Positions 31,508 through 42,480 of a stretch of 64,000 nt of DNA are shown here, in pieces; within the stretch, counting starts at the first letter, position 1; the number at the start of each line of letters is the position of its first letter. Position numbers and translations under genes: made by a program. Under the pieces are notes generated by a model that saw nothing but the letters and a program-made list of their open reading frames with translations, searched no databases and was not told where the DNA came from. Origin of the DNA: Phytophthora sp. 'mugwort' (lineage: Eukaryota; Oomycota; Peronosporomycetes; Peronosporales; Peronosporaceae); NCBI GenBank assembly GCA_033558025.1, contig JAUCEF010000014.1, positions 1-64,000 of the forward strand, read 5' to 3'.

Positions 31508-33197
31508 CCGACATCTTCGCAAAGATCCGAACACTTTGCCCCAGATATTCAAGTCAAATACACGGAACAGAAAAGAAGCGTCAAACACTAAAACTAGGAA
31601 GTATTCAGGTCTTTCCGACTTTCGCGTGCTTCTCATTTGCTAACAATCCACCGCTGAGAGCCAATCAATCACGGTCTCTGATGGCGAGCCGCTGGCGACA
31701 TCTCATTATCCAAGATGGGGCCCCAACACATACCACTCCGTCACACTAACCTCTATCGCCTCAAAGATGCCGAGGAGTTCATTAGCTGCCCCCATTGGCA
31801 GTCTATTCGGGTTTTCACGCGTAATCACGGCCTTAAGCCTTCACCGTGATTTCCTTGGCCAGTCGAGTCAAAAAGCTCCGGGAGACGGATCGGATGGAAA
31901 AACTGACACTTGGTGGGAGTGGCCGCAAGACTGAAACGCTTGAGCATGATGACCTTATTGCTATGCGAGTTAAAGATCTGTGCCGGGAGCGATACATTGT
32001 TACCATGGCCATGATAATTTTCATGACCCAGGAGATCGTGCCCTCGTTTTTTGAGAAGAATACCGTAAACACAGCGCTGTGCTGGTGCGCGCGGTACGTG
32101 TGTGTAATATTGGCGTTTGAACTTTCCCTAATTACTATTTTTATTGTTTAGCTTTATGGACAGAAATCGCCTTAGACTCCGCCCGGTAACTACTCTAGGC
32201 CGAGATAACCGCGAAGACATGTCCATTCTTAAATCCGGTTTTTGTGATGAAGCTCAGCGTGTTATTGCGGAGAGTGTGATGCCCTTAAACCCAGGTGTTG
32301 ACCCCCGGAGCAAGGTGTTCAATATGGACCAAACTGCAATTTTTGCTTCTACCACGGCCCACACTACGGTGAATGAAGTTGGTGTGCGTGTGGCGCCGGC
32401 GATAACGGCTGGCTCGGACAGCCAGCGAATCACCATGGCGGTATGGGTGGGTGCCGACGGCCTCGTGCTCCCTCCGCACTTCGTCTTCAAGGGCCAGCCG
32501 GGCGGTGAGAGGTACAATCGTTTGCGCTGCCTCACGTGGCGACGTGCTCGGTGGAGGAAAAGCATGGTTTGACGAAAGGGTTATGCTCGAGTGGATTGAT
32601 ATGTCGTTTAAGCCTAACATAACTAGCTACTCTGTTCTGATGCTGGATGCTCTAAAGACGCACAAGCTGGACAGCGTGCTAGGCGAGCTGGGGCCATAGG
32701 GACCAGCGTCCACTTCGTCCCGCCTGGATGCACAGGTATAGCGCAGCATCTTGACGTGGGAGTGATGTCGCCGTTGAAGTCGCACCTGCACCAAACCTGT
32801 GCACAAGCAGCTGTTTTGAACGCGATAAATACGAATTCGGCTGAGCGCCGTCGATATGTGTCCAACCACGCAATGGACGCCCTCGGCAAGATTACGTCCG
32901 ATACGGTTCGTCATGCATTCGATAAGCGGGACCATTCTTCGGTTGCGCTACGACCTCGGACGTGCAGAGCATGCTGAACGAAGCAAGTTTGCTCAGTGTG
33001 GTCGACACTTAAGATAGCGACACTGCTCACGTTCAAGACGTGCTCGGTGGTATCGTCGACGAGATTGCGAGTGAAGTGATCAATGTGTAGATTCCATTGG
33101 TTAAATATATACCGGCTTTTTCCAAGTCAACGTCTGTAGAAATAATGTTGCCATATCTCAAACTTTAGGAAGTGTTCGATCTTTGCGAAGAATTCGG
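31508..33197 (+). mobile_element. pogo/mariner-like transposon, 1690 bp, TIRs and TA duplication
   Basis: The left end CCGACATCTTCGCAAAGATC and the inverted right end (CCGAATTCTTCGCAAAGATC) match at 18 of 20 bases and the similarity continues for about 8 bp with one indel. TA flanks both ends (31506-31507 and 33198-33199). It holds one broken transposase gene with an intron. Its ends and subterminal sequences resemble the smaller element at 37799-38522. Confidence 0.85.
31530..32980 (+). pseudogene. pogo-like DDE transposase with 58-bp intron, broken
   Basis: The N-terminal part (about 31530-32093) is eroded but open from 31846. A GTACGT...TTTAG intron at 32094-32151 restores the frame to WCARFMDRNRL. 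The DDE core then shows VFNMDQTAIFAS (first Asp, about 32325), RITMAVWVGADG, a frame shift near 32510-32540, LMLDALKTHK (second Asp, about 32645) and, after a stop at 32697, GIAQHLDVGVMSPLKSHL (third Asp, about 32755). All catalytic Asp residues remain, but at least two shifts prevent a product. Confidence 0.8.
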
Positions 33198-33199
33198 TA

Positions 33200-33848
33200 T
33201 TCTTCTGGGTGAGGATGTTTGAGGGCACGCCGGGGCGTTATAGGGGCTGGCGGCGGGTGGCAGGGCGTGGCTTGAGGACACACCAGGCCGTTAAAGGAGC
33301 GGGCGGGGTGTGTGAGAAGGTGTGGCGGGCGTGGGTGTGGGGTGTGTGTGGGGGGGGCTTCAGCTGCAGACTGGAAATCAGGAAGTGTGTCTGGCAGACC
33401 ACAGCTTTCGTCTGCGTCTTAGTGTATCCACAAACATACTAGAAAATAACAAATTTTAAATTTCATTTTTCCGCAGATTGCTCTGGACTAGCACCACTTT
33501 GGACCGGTAAGGGTGTAGTACCGGTAACGTAGCAGAAGGGATTATTGCCGAAAATCGGACCCCTAAGGAAATGTGAAAATTCTTCATACGTTTTACGCTA
33601 AAATTTCAACAATTTTATCAGAAAACAGGATATCAAATAAAGCTCTATTCGTTAGAGTATTGGAGACGCTAAGCTTGCAAAAAATGATGACAGTATGCTC
33701 AGCGAAAAAAACGTGAACAAACCACGTGAATTTGCCTTTACCCAAATTATTGCCGAAACCCACCATACCAAAATGCAGTATAAATCTGGGGATGATTGCA
33801 GCTACACATCAATGTTTTGCAAGTCCTCGCGCGTGAAGAGCCGACGGT
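33200..33848. other. Unassigned, GT-rich then AT-rich
   Basis: 33209-33360 is rich in GGCG and GTGTG simple motifs; the rest is AT-rich. Short ORFs look like chance. No feature recognised beyond possible 3' flank of the next transposase. Confidence 0.3.
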
Positions 33849-35068
33849 TCAAGTCAAGTGTCTTACGCCGCTTGCGAGCCTTTGTAGACGACGCAGAAGC
33901 ACTAAGATCTCGATTTGCACGATCTCTCTGGGCTTTGAGTCAGGAAGGCAACTCAAAGTCCGTGACGCACTCGCCATTTTGAAAGAGCTTGAGCCGACGC
34001 TGTTGTTGCGGTAGTGACACTGGCCAAAGTCCACACGCTCTAAAAATCCTGCAACAACATTGGCGGGCTTGTCCATGATCCCTTGGTCCACGCGGTACTC
34101 ACCAGTCGAATGGCGGTTTTGCGCGCGATAGAATCTTCGCCTCCGTCCAGATTGTACTCACGCATCACGGCGTCGATACTGGCCTTGAAAGGCTCGAATA
34201 CGGCCACGTCCAGCGGCTGCAGAAGGTGAGTGGCGTTCGCTGACAGGAGTACGAGGATGATCTTGAGTAACACCGCCTCACGCACGATCTCACCATTGCA
34301 GTGGCTGCTGCATCCATCGTACACCAGGATCAGCGGTCGCTTGGCAGTAACTGGCACGGCGTCCGAAAAGTGGCGGAGCCATCGAATGAACCCCGCGCTA
34401 TTCATGAACCCACGAGGAGCGGTCGTGAAAACGGCGCCTGGACATCGTACTCTTTCAACAGTGAGGTGAAAGTTGCTCTGGGCAGACTTGCTCCACACGT
34501 TCCACGAGCCCTTGACCACAATTACCTTAGTCTGCCTGCTTTTCTGAGAGAATCCCGTCTCATCCATGTTGAACACTCGATCCGGACTTGCATTGCGCTC
34601 AATGATGTGCTTCATGTACTCGATGAAGTACTCTTGAAGACTGTCCGTGGTGACCGCATTCCGAGCAGGCTTGATCACTTGGCTGTCGCGTAGCGACAGA
34701 TCCGGATGGCGCTTGAGAAAGCACGGAACCCACCTTATCGTGAGGAAACCTTTACTTCGCGTCACACCGTACTCGGCTTGGTACATGTTGTTTACCTTCG
34801 TCAACACCGCCGCACGGTTGACCGGCAGCCCGTTCTTCTACATTCCGACCACCCAGTCGCGGAGGTCGCTCTCCACCTCTTCTCCCAGGATTGGCGGCTT
34901 TCGCAGTGCCACATCGTTCTTGAGCAGTTTGGCTCGATAACGTATCGTTCGCTCTGGAACGTCAGGATACTCTTCTCGAACGCGGCCCATCTTGGCGCCC
35001 GCAGCATACACACACGCAGCAGCATCCAGGGCTTCTACTGAATAACTCTTCCGCCCTGCGGGTGACAT
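33849..35068 (-). pseudogene. pogo/Tigger-type DDE transposase, nearly intact
   Basis: ATG at 35068 starts MSPAGRKSYSVEALDAAACV, an HTH-type N-terminus. One in-frame TAG (34840-34838) interrupts it; the frame then stays open to 34040. The core has RVFNMDETGFSQKS (first Asp, about 34565), LILVYDGCSSH (second Asp, about 34330) and THLLQPLDVAVFEPFK (third Asp, about 34215). Near 34100 a shift moves the C-terminus into another frame (GFLERVDFGQCHYRN). With one stop and one shift this is among the least damaged transposases here. Family resembles Tigger/jerky-like pogo relatives. Confidence 0.82.
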
Positions 35069-35195
35069 TGTGGCCTTTGTGTTCTCCGCCTGTGCCGCAC
35101 GCTTCCTGCCTCGATGTGGTGACTATGTCTTTACTGCAGTCCAGCCTCGTTGTGTTCTGTGACATAGCACGGCGATAAACTGGGTAAATTAGGTG

Positions 35196-35246
35196 TCAGC
35201 CAATCACAGCATTTTCAGTGCCTAGTTACGAAGTTTGATTGGCTGA
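35196..35246. promoter_or_regulatory. Perfect inverted CCAAT-type repeat upstream of transposase
   Basis: TCAGCCAATCA (35196-35206) and TGATTGGCTGA (35236-35246) are exact inverted copies 29 bp apart, each containing a CCAAT core. It lies 128 bp upstream of the transposase ATG. It could be a promoter element or a subterminal transposase-binding repeat. Confidence 0.45.
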
Positions 35247-35609
35247 TATATGTTTTGGTAATATTGTTGGTGATCGGCAACGAACAGTTCCGATACGTTA
35301 TCGCTCAAGTTGCAGCGTTGAGTGAGTAGCACTGACTGCTTGTAGTATATTCTCCAACTTCATTGAATTCATTCTACATAATTTCTTTCACTACAGTTTC
35401 ACAAGACCAAGCTAGTCGATACAACCCATATACAAACTGTTGTCCGGTAATATCCAACAACCGTCTGGTAAATTCCGCCCAATAGTAAATAGTGACCAAA
35501 CGGGGATCGAGATGTAAGTTCGCGTACCCCTGACGTCGACAGCTCTTCTGCTGACTGATGAGGCGGTGCTGCCCTTGGGCCCAAGTCTACCCGCTGTAAT
35601 ACGTTCAAC

Positions 35610-37283
35610 TCAAGAAGCAATAGTTGTTTTAATCTGCCGCTCGTTTAACGCCTGGCCGAGCAGCACGTTCTCGATGAGCTCCTGGCTGGTAATGGTATTG
35701 GCGGCCACGACATTCAACACAACTCGGTGAAATCGCCCGCTGCAGTCATATCAATTCGACAGCCTGTCGCCATCTGTGGCGACACCAAGCTGCACATCTG
35801 TAGAACAGTCAAATCGCCGTGTCCCGAAGCCATCGACGTGGAGCGTCCCGCCACCACGTAACCTTTGTCCACGAAACCGAAGCTGGAGAAGGGCGAGATG
35901 TTCGGGCCCAAAGCCTGTCCTATTGACACCTACACCACGACCTGTCTGTCAGCCTCCACAACGCGTCTGATCATCTGCTTCACGGTGAAGTCCGCTGTGT
36001 CATTTTGCCCAGGAACTCCATTGTGAAAGCTTCCATGATAGTATCGGGAAGTCTCGAGGTGCTGTAGGTATAATGCAGGACAAACGCACCAAACACAAAT
36101 AATGTTAGCTAGACATTCACTTCACTATATGCGAAGCGGAACGTACCCTCGTCGTGTTCTCGTAGACTGTACCGTAGTGCTTCTCGTTGCCTTTAAGATG
36201 GTTCCACACCGCTGTGGTCACTGCCTGGTAGCTAAAGGGCAATACCTTGTTGGCGTATACGTCGAAATACATCCCGCTGGCACCTTCCCGCATCCGCGCA
36301 TCTCTGCAAGGAGTGTCCAGATCCAACAACCTATTAGTGGCGAACACTGCCTCTAACTCTGCGTATGCAGTCTCCACATCCGTGAGAAGTGCCTCGTAAG
36401 TTTTCTTGTCCACTAAAAAGTCGAGCGTACGTCCCTGCGACGATAAGTCGCCAGAACAATCAACCACCTCAGCACAGCAAGACAATTGCTGCCGAGTTCG
36501 CTTCTGCAGCAGAGTCTCCATACTTTTGGCCAGTTTTACCTGGCTCTCAAGTACTAACTTCAGTCTCGCGCTCGGGTTTCTCTCGTCGCTGTTGCTGACG
36601 AGTAGCGATGCCCCTCCAAATGAAGGGCATTTTGGCTGAGGAAACAGCAGGCTTCGAGCAAGAAGAGGTCAAGGTGTCCAACGCTTGCGATTTACTGTCT
36701 GAAGATGTGGCGGTGGTTCGGCGTTGCAGATTCCTCTTGCACGTCGTCGATGGTGCATTGTGACCAGCTCTCTCTCTCTCCATCTGCCCAACCTTGTTTC
36801 TCAACTACGCCAGCTCGTGCTTGCGTTCGTCTCGTGCTCGGTTCGGATTCACCTTCACGCGTCGCTTGGTTATGGCCACATCCATCGTTGGATTATCGGC
36901 TGCTCGGAAATCGCGGCGCGCCTGCCCATATCCGTCAAGAGCCTCGCCGGTGGCCACCGTCAGTGGCAAAATAGGCGGTAAAACGTGTCTTAACGCCGCC
37001 GTAGTAGAAGTGGTCAGCACAGTCGACGTTACTGCCAAAGGGGTCGAGTCGCTGCCATGTTCTGACGGAGAAGACAGCGTCTCCAGCAGTAGTCGGTCCA
37101 GCTCCGCGTCTAGTCGGACTTCTCTCTCGCCTACAGCCCCGAAGTTCGCCTTGCCCTCTGAAGATGTAGTCGCTGGTGAAACTCCCTCCGCCGACGTCGT
37201 GGATGAGCCAGAGAGAGGGCGTCCATGTATGAGAGCGCCGACTCCAAAGCCTCCACTTCGTCGTACCCCAGCAACAGCGACAT
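35610..37283 (-). pseudogene. M96-type gene, broken copy
   Basis: From 37283 the minus strand encodes MSLLLGYDEVEALESALSYM, then KVNPNRARDERKHELA (basic bZIP-like segment, about 36840), a conserved middle part (VYANKVLPFSYQ, about 36250) and, after an intron-like GGTACG...CTACAG gap near 36145-36062, the C-terminal domain with VKQMIRRVVEADRQVVV, FVDKGYVVAGR and QMCSLVSPQMATG. Damage includes shifts at about 36900 and 36530 and a TAG replacing the Trp codon in VVVWVS near 35930. It has the same architecture and exon break as the two intact genes. Confidence 0.82.
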
Positions 37284-37291
37284 ATTACCGT

Positions 37292-37655
37292 ATAAGGTAA
37301 AATGCCAATTGTGGCACGATGCCAATTATGGCACGATTTTAAACTTGGTTGCAGTATATTTTTCGCCAAAAGTGGGCCTTCCGGAAGTATAAGATGTTCT
37401 ATGGGATTTGAGTTAACATAAGTTAGTATGAACCGTGCCACGAACTAAAACACAGGTTTTACCTGTATCTTTCTATCGGCTTTGCCTGTCGCTTCCGTGT
37501 ACAAAAGGGAGCCAGGGTCTCCTCTGGTCTTTATCAGCTCCGTTTGCGTATCCTCTTTCCAATAATATAGCTTTTATACACAAATTTCATAAACCGAGGT
37601 ACCTACAGTTTCTAAGCTTATCGAAACCGTGCCATAGTTGGCTTTTTTTATCTTA
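37292..37655. mobile_element. Candidate MITE with TGGCACG inverted ends
   Basis: TAAGGTAAAATGCCAATTGT followed by GGCACGAT at the left resembles the inverted right end (GTAAGATAAAAAAAGCCAACT, then ATGGCACGG). A second ATGCCAATTATGGCACGAT follows immediately at the left. About 364 bp, no coding content. It lies directly at the 5' end of the M96 pseudogene. Confidence 0.45.
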
Positions 37656-37798
37656 CGTGTGTTTTGTACTAAGAATGCTCAAACAAAATTGTACTTGAAA
37701 AACAAAATGGCACGGATTGCTGTCCCCGGCTGGCCGCGTCACATTTTCCATTTAAACTTACCTTTTGTAATGAATGGTACACATATCCATTTATCCTA

Positions 37799-38522
37799 CC
37801 GACATCGGCGGAAAGATGTAACCACTTAGCCCAAGATGTGCAAGTCAACGTACAATGCAGAAAAGGGAGATCAAAAACCAAAATTTGTAGAGTGGTTACA
37901 TCTTTCCGACCCCACCGATACGTTTCATTTGCCAAAAATCCGATGACTGTGAGCCAGTTAAAGGCAGGGAACACTTTGAATTTCAAAGCACCCCACAACA
38001 CGCCAGCTGAGCGCAATCTACTCCGGCTGACGAACCGCTATACATGTAGACTAGCGACTGCCGAAGCGCACCTTTGCCGCCCAGCTGGAATGTTATGTGT
38101 TATGCGCTATGTGCATTTGCGCTCGTGCTCGACCTCGGTCACGCCACTTTTTATGGGTCGGGCGCATAGACCACATGTGTGAGACAAAGCGATCTTCACT
38201 GAAGATTCTTCAGCGCTTATACTTGGATGAGCGCCGGCGCTCCCTTTCTGAGCAGCACGAGGGTATCCAGCTTCTACAATTTAAGGAATTGAGCGGCAAT
38301 GCTACAGCGACGTGCACGGGATGCTGGATGGGTTAAATTTGCACAACGTGGTGGCTGCCAAGTCAATGGTAGCGCCGTATGCGAGAAGTGCTTTCCGCTC
38401 AGGCCAGCCTGTAATCCGATAGGTAGAATATATGCCGATTTTTTTCAAGTCAAACTTTAAAGGGAAATTTTAGCAGTCTACCTTAAACTTAAACAATGGT
38501 CACATCTTTCCGCCGACGTCGG
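37799..38522. mobile_element. Non-autonomous pogo-like element, 724 bp, TIRs and TA duplication
   Basis: The left end CCGACATCGGCGGAAAGATG and the inverted right end match at about 25 of 28 positions, and TA lies outside both ends (37797-37798, 38523-38524). A further inverted copy of GGAAAGATGTAACCACT sits at 37892-37908, giving a strong foldback with the left end. Subterminal sequences (left AAGTCAACGTACAATGCAGA; right near ATATGCCGATTTTTTTCAAG) resemble those of the 31508 element, so it is likely a deleted or related family member. Confidence 0.8.
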
Positions 38523-38529
38523 TAACTCT

Positions 38530-38870
38530 ACCGAGGACCGATGTCATCGGAACGAACGGTCATGTTATATTTCGTTTTTTGTACGCATCCGGTGCACTCA
38601 AGAGCCGGTGTAGTAGCTGTTGCCTTCAACTGGACGACAGATAAATTCGGGGAGTGGTGATTTATTGCGTGTTGTGTGGTGCACATGAATATCAAAATAT
38701 GAAAAACTGGAAAAGAGAGGCATTCGTCGTTCGCCCCCCTGAGAACAAGGGGGAATAGCGCCAGACACCTCGGACCGGACGTGATGGTGTGCCCCCCCCC
38801 CCCCCCCTCCCCCCCCCCCCCCCCCCGTCCCGCTATCTGTGCTTCACCACTCTGAATGGCTGTAAACATC
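38530..38870. other. Spacer with poly(C) tract
   Basis: Contains an interrupted C run at 38792-38826. Nothing else recognised. Confidence 0.4.
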
Positions 38871-39440
38871 ATTTGTAAAACAGCAAGACCTCCCTCAATA
38901 CCCCAGTCGTCGCAAGAAGGCTGTGCCGCCGAGGCTTCTTGCGCAGTCGACCATCCCCGACGCAGATGTGGTATTGCAGATCCGGATAAGATGGAAGTTA
39001 ACCGGCAGCTCGAGGATCCACGTCGCCAGCGGCATCTATAACAGCGTCAAGATGAGGGATCCGGACCATGCGGCACGCCTGATCTGTAAATGGTACGGAT
39101 CCTGGACCCGTCCCGTGGGATGGTGTCCTAAGTACTAGATCTGATCAGTTTAGTACACACCGGGTTGAAGATCCGTAGCTAAATGGAGGTAGATGGAGAC
39201 GGTTGGCCAGGAGAGGGTCAGAGATGGGATCCTGGGTTATAAGTAGTCCGTAGGAAAGGTTTTGAGATGGTATCCAAAGGGAGATTGGCTAAGGTATAAA
39301 TCAGAACCGAATTTGCACTGGAAGACAGACTTGACTATTGTATAAGGGATTTCTATTGACCCATACATAGATCAAGTGTAAACTTTGGCGATCTTCCTGC
39401 ACACGTGGCAGCCCCTGGAGACTTGACCAGGTCGCTCGCC
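38870..39440. other. GGATCC-rich noncoding stretch, possible LTR/leader
   Basis: Several GATCCGGA or GGATCC motifs occur between 38970 and 39240, as at 61.1-61.5 kb beside another gypsy fragment. A TATAAA-like site lies at 39294. It may be LTR and leader sequence for the ORF at 39443, but no partner LTR was found. Confidence 0.3.
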
Positions 39441-39442
39441 CT

Positions 39443-40211
39443 TTGGCTTCTCAACTCCCCTCAAGATCCCGCGAGGCGGCAATCGTCGTAAAGGAAACAA
39501 GGACAACTCCGATAAGGAGCAAGGACACCTCAAGAAGAAACAACTCCGGATCTCGTATTTGTATTATGGATCCACAAGGTCTACGCAAAGAGCTCAAGAC
39601 CAAACCAACACCGGATCTCGTGCGCAAGAATATCTGCGCAGATCCACCCCCTCCCAAGTCCCCACAACGACGTCCAAGGCCCACCAATTGCGCATCTCGT
39701 GTCAACGAGAGAGCAGTACCAGCCCGCCGACGGGTACACAAGGTGAACCACTCAGAACAACATGGCCGTCGGAGTACCCCCTCCGTTAGTCGGCGTCTGG
39801 GCGCAGTGCGTGTGAGTTGGGATCCTACTGAATTTCAGCGGATCCGCTCCACCGCACAGCGGATGCGGATCCGTGCGTCTGACGCGAAGCTTCGCGCAAA
39901 TGAAGAGTCGGCTCTAGGTGAAGCGATGGCGCAGCTGGAAGAGGAAGACGGACGGGCGAAGCCGTCGGGCAGCGACTCGGATTACGAGGACGAAGGTGTT
40001 GGTGCTGCTCCGACCAGCTCTCGACTCCCGAATCGATGTGGAAGATGTCGACGTGGATAGTAGCACTGCCTCTTCTGATGGAAGCGAGGACGAGGACGCA
40101 GTTTCAGAGAATGAAGACACAGACGACGACGCAGGCAGCAGTGAAAACGTGGATGGCGAGGAGTCCCGAACCAGTGGTGATGTACCGGCATCCGCTGTAC
40201 CACAGAAATGA
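39443..40211 (+). pseudogene. Unrecognised basic-then-acidic ORF
   Basis: A 205-residue ORF (39443-40060) is rich in Arg, Ser and Pro; the frame 39918-40211 continues as a very acidic Ser/Asp/Glu stretch (DSSTASSDGSEDED). They may be one product with a shift near 40000. It could be a gag-like protein or the N-terminal region of the downstream Mutator-like transposase. I cannot name it. Confidence 0.4.
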
Positions 40212-40226
40212 CACCGGAAACCTGAC

Positions 40227-42480
40227 GTGAACAGTGGCAGGAAATCAGCGCGTACGGCAAAGACGATCTCGCAGCGCGATGAAGGCGATGATGAGGACGG
40301 CGTTTTTCTGGAAGGCTTCCCGTGTCGCTGGGGATCGTGGGAAAATTTTCCACTGCGCTTTCGAAGAGTTCCAAGCTGCGACGTATCAACAATTTTCCAG
40401 TCGGACAAGCACGTCTGTTGCGAGTCGGAACAAGCAAATACGCAATGCTGTAGCGCGTGAAGTCAAGACAGTGGCGATGCATTTCACGTTGTGGAGGCGC
40501 GCAAGTACGCAATACATTCCTGAGGACTGGAACGAATATTACAAGACGCTTCGATGTACGCACGGTCGCACTCAACCTGCGCGCGGTTCAGGTCAATGCA
40601 AGCATCACGAGGTCTGGGCAGCCCAGTGTACTGCCAAGATCAACGCTCGCGTGGTGTCCGGGTACTCGGGCTGGTACGTCGCTTTGAAGGCGTGTGGACA
40701 CAACATCATCCTGCCACGAAGAACCAGTGGTTCAACTACGCTGTGAATCGCACGATCAACGACGAAGGCCTTACAGCTGATGTCGCCAAGATCCACAAGG
40801 CGGATGCCCACGCGAAAGGTATTCTGGTGTATCTGCGCGAGCAGTCAGGTGCGTTGTAATTTTCCGGTGTGCTCCTTGTTCCGATCCGGTATTGATACAC
40901 GACTTGTATACAATTTGATATTTGTTGGATTAGGCAAATTCGTAGCTCTCCGCGACGTCTATAACATGATCCAACGGTTCAAAACCGAGCAGAAGGCTGA
41001 GCTGACGGATGCGGAACGTGCTCTTGCTGCTCTTCGCGAGTTTAGTGCGGAGTGTGATGGAAATGTGGCTAAAGGGTGGTTAACGCTGAATCAAAAGTAG
41101 CTCGCGTCATCACGTTTCAGAGTGCCCGCATGAAACGTTTGTTTCGTGCCTTCCCCGAGATCGTGCTGGTCGATGCAACGCATGACACGAATGCTAATCG
41201 CTACAAGCTCTTCAGTTTTGCAGTTCATGACGTGTTCGGCAAGGTATGTGTAGATTGAACATGTTAGCATGTGAAACTTCTACGCTATCTGACAATAAAT
41301 CCCATCAGGGTCAATTCAACAATGAACTTCTGGATACGATTGATTTTCTCCATCTTTTCTTAGAACGTCGACCGTGTTTAAACCTCGTTGCTCACAGAGA
41401 GTCGATTGGCTGAATTGCGTGTACGCCTGCGATGGTTATGGGACAGTATTGACGTGGTCACACATAGCAAAATCTTATGGTAATTTATTACCACACGCAC
41501 ACAAGCGTTTATCTGAACACAAAATAATGGACGTATTTCATTGTTTGATTCAGACTGAGGAGAAGGATAACCTGCATCTATCTGTCAAGAGATTTCAAAA
41601 ACACAATCCGGCTTGGGTAAACGTTCAAGTGCTAGTCACGGATAAGGCAATGCACGAGAAAGCAGTTCTCCATGAAACTTTTCCTCAAGCCCGCCAGCTA
41701 CTGTGGCAGTGGCATGTGATTACGTGGTTGAAGAATCAGGCCACCTGCTTAGCGTCAGCACACAAGAAGGTAGTGAAAAGGATCATGACGTCTCTCATCT
41801 ATTCGAGAAGCGCCCAAGAAGCGAAGGGAGTGCTGCTGGAGACACTGGGTGGAAAAGCGGATCAGCCGCTTAACCAGTTTTCCTGAAGAACTGGGACGAA
41901 TATCAAGACGAGTAGGTTTCGTGCAAAAGGGGTAACTTTGCTCACCTGGGCAACAGCACAAACAACCGGCTGGAGTGCAAGTGGGGAATGATAAAACAAG
42001 TGATGGAAGCGCGTTTTACGTTGGACGAGACGACATCTACACTGATCACCCTGCAGCGAATTGCTGAAAACGAGTACGTAGCCCCGCAGTACCATGAGGT
42101 TGGTAGTCGTCCAGACCTCGGCGAAGATCAAGAGCTTGCCGCGCTTGGAATGCAGATTAGCGAGTACGCCTTCAAAATGGGGGCGGAACAGCACTCGTTC
42201 GCAGTTGGTCCCAGGGATGACTATAGAATGGATCTCAGCATACTTGGCAAAGCGACACTGACACAGACAGGCACGGGAAGCTCACATACGATGGATACTT
42301 CGGTAAGAATGCATTGGGGTTTGCAAATTGTGCATTGGTGGTGACGTTTAAATGTGACTGCATCTTTATGAAGACGTGCCTTCTACCTTGCAGACACGTG
42401 ATGCATGTTCGCTTCAAGTGCTATTATGAGACCGTAGTACCACCGCTTCGGACATTCTCAACTCGCTGGATCGTTCACGC
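40227..42480 (+). pseudogene. Mutator-like (MULE) transposase with SWIM finger
   Basis: The N-terminal part (about 40540-40740) resembles a FAR1/FLYWCH-type DNA-binding region (CTHGRTQPARGSGQ, AQCTAKINAR). A GTGCGT...TTAG intron at 40849-40933 joins LREQSG to KFVALRDVYNM. The core has VLVDATHDTNANRYKL (Asp, about 41170), an intron at 41244-41308, VLVTDKAMHEK (Asp, about 41640) and LLWQWHVITWL. A SWIM zinc finger with CDCIF and PCRHVMHVR is at about 42355-42415. Frame shifts occur near 40345, 40700, 41350 and 41890. The order is characteristic of MULEs. Confidence 0.8.

Noticed and set aside
33209..33442. 77-residue ORF in GT-rich sequence
   Set aside because: Low-complexity composition, no conserved features.
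34046..34110. GTGAGT...TTGCAG interval as an intron in the 35-kb transposase
   Set aside because: Splicing it would lead to an immediate stop and does not join the C-terminal frame.
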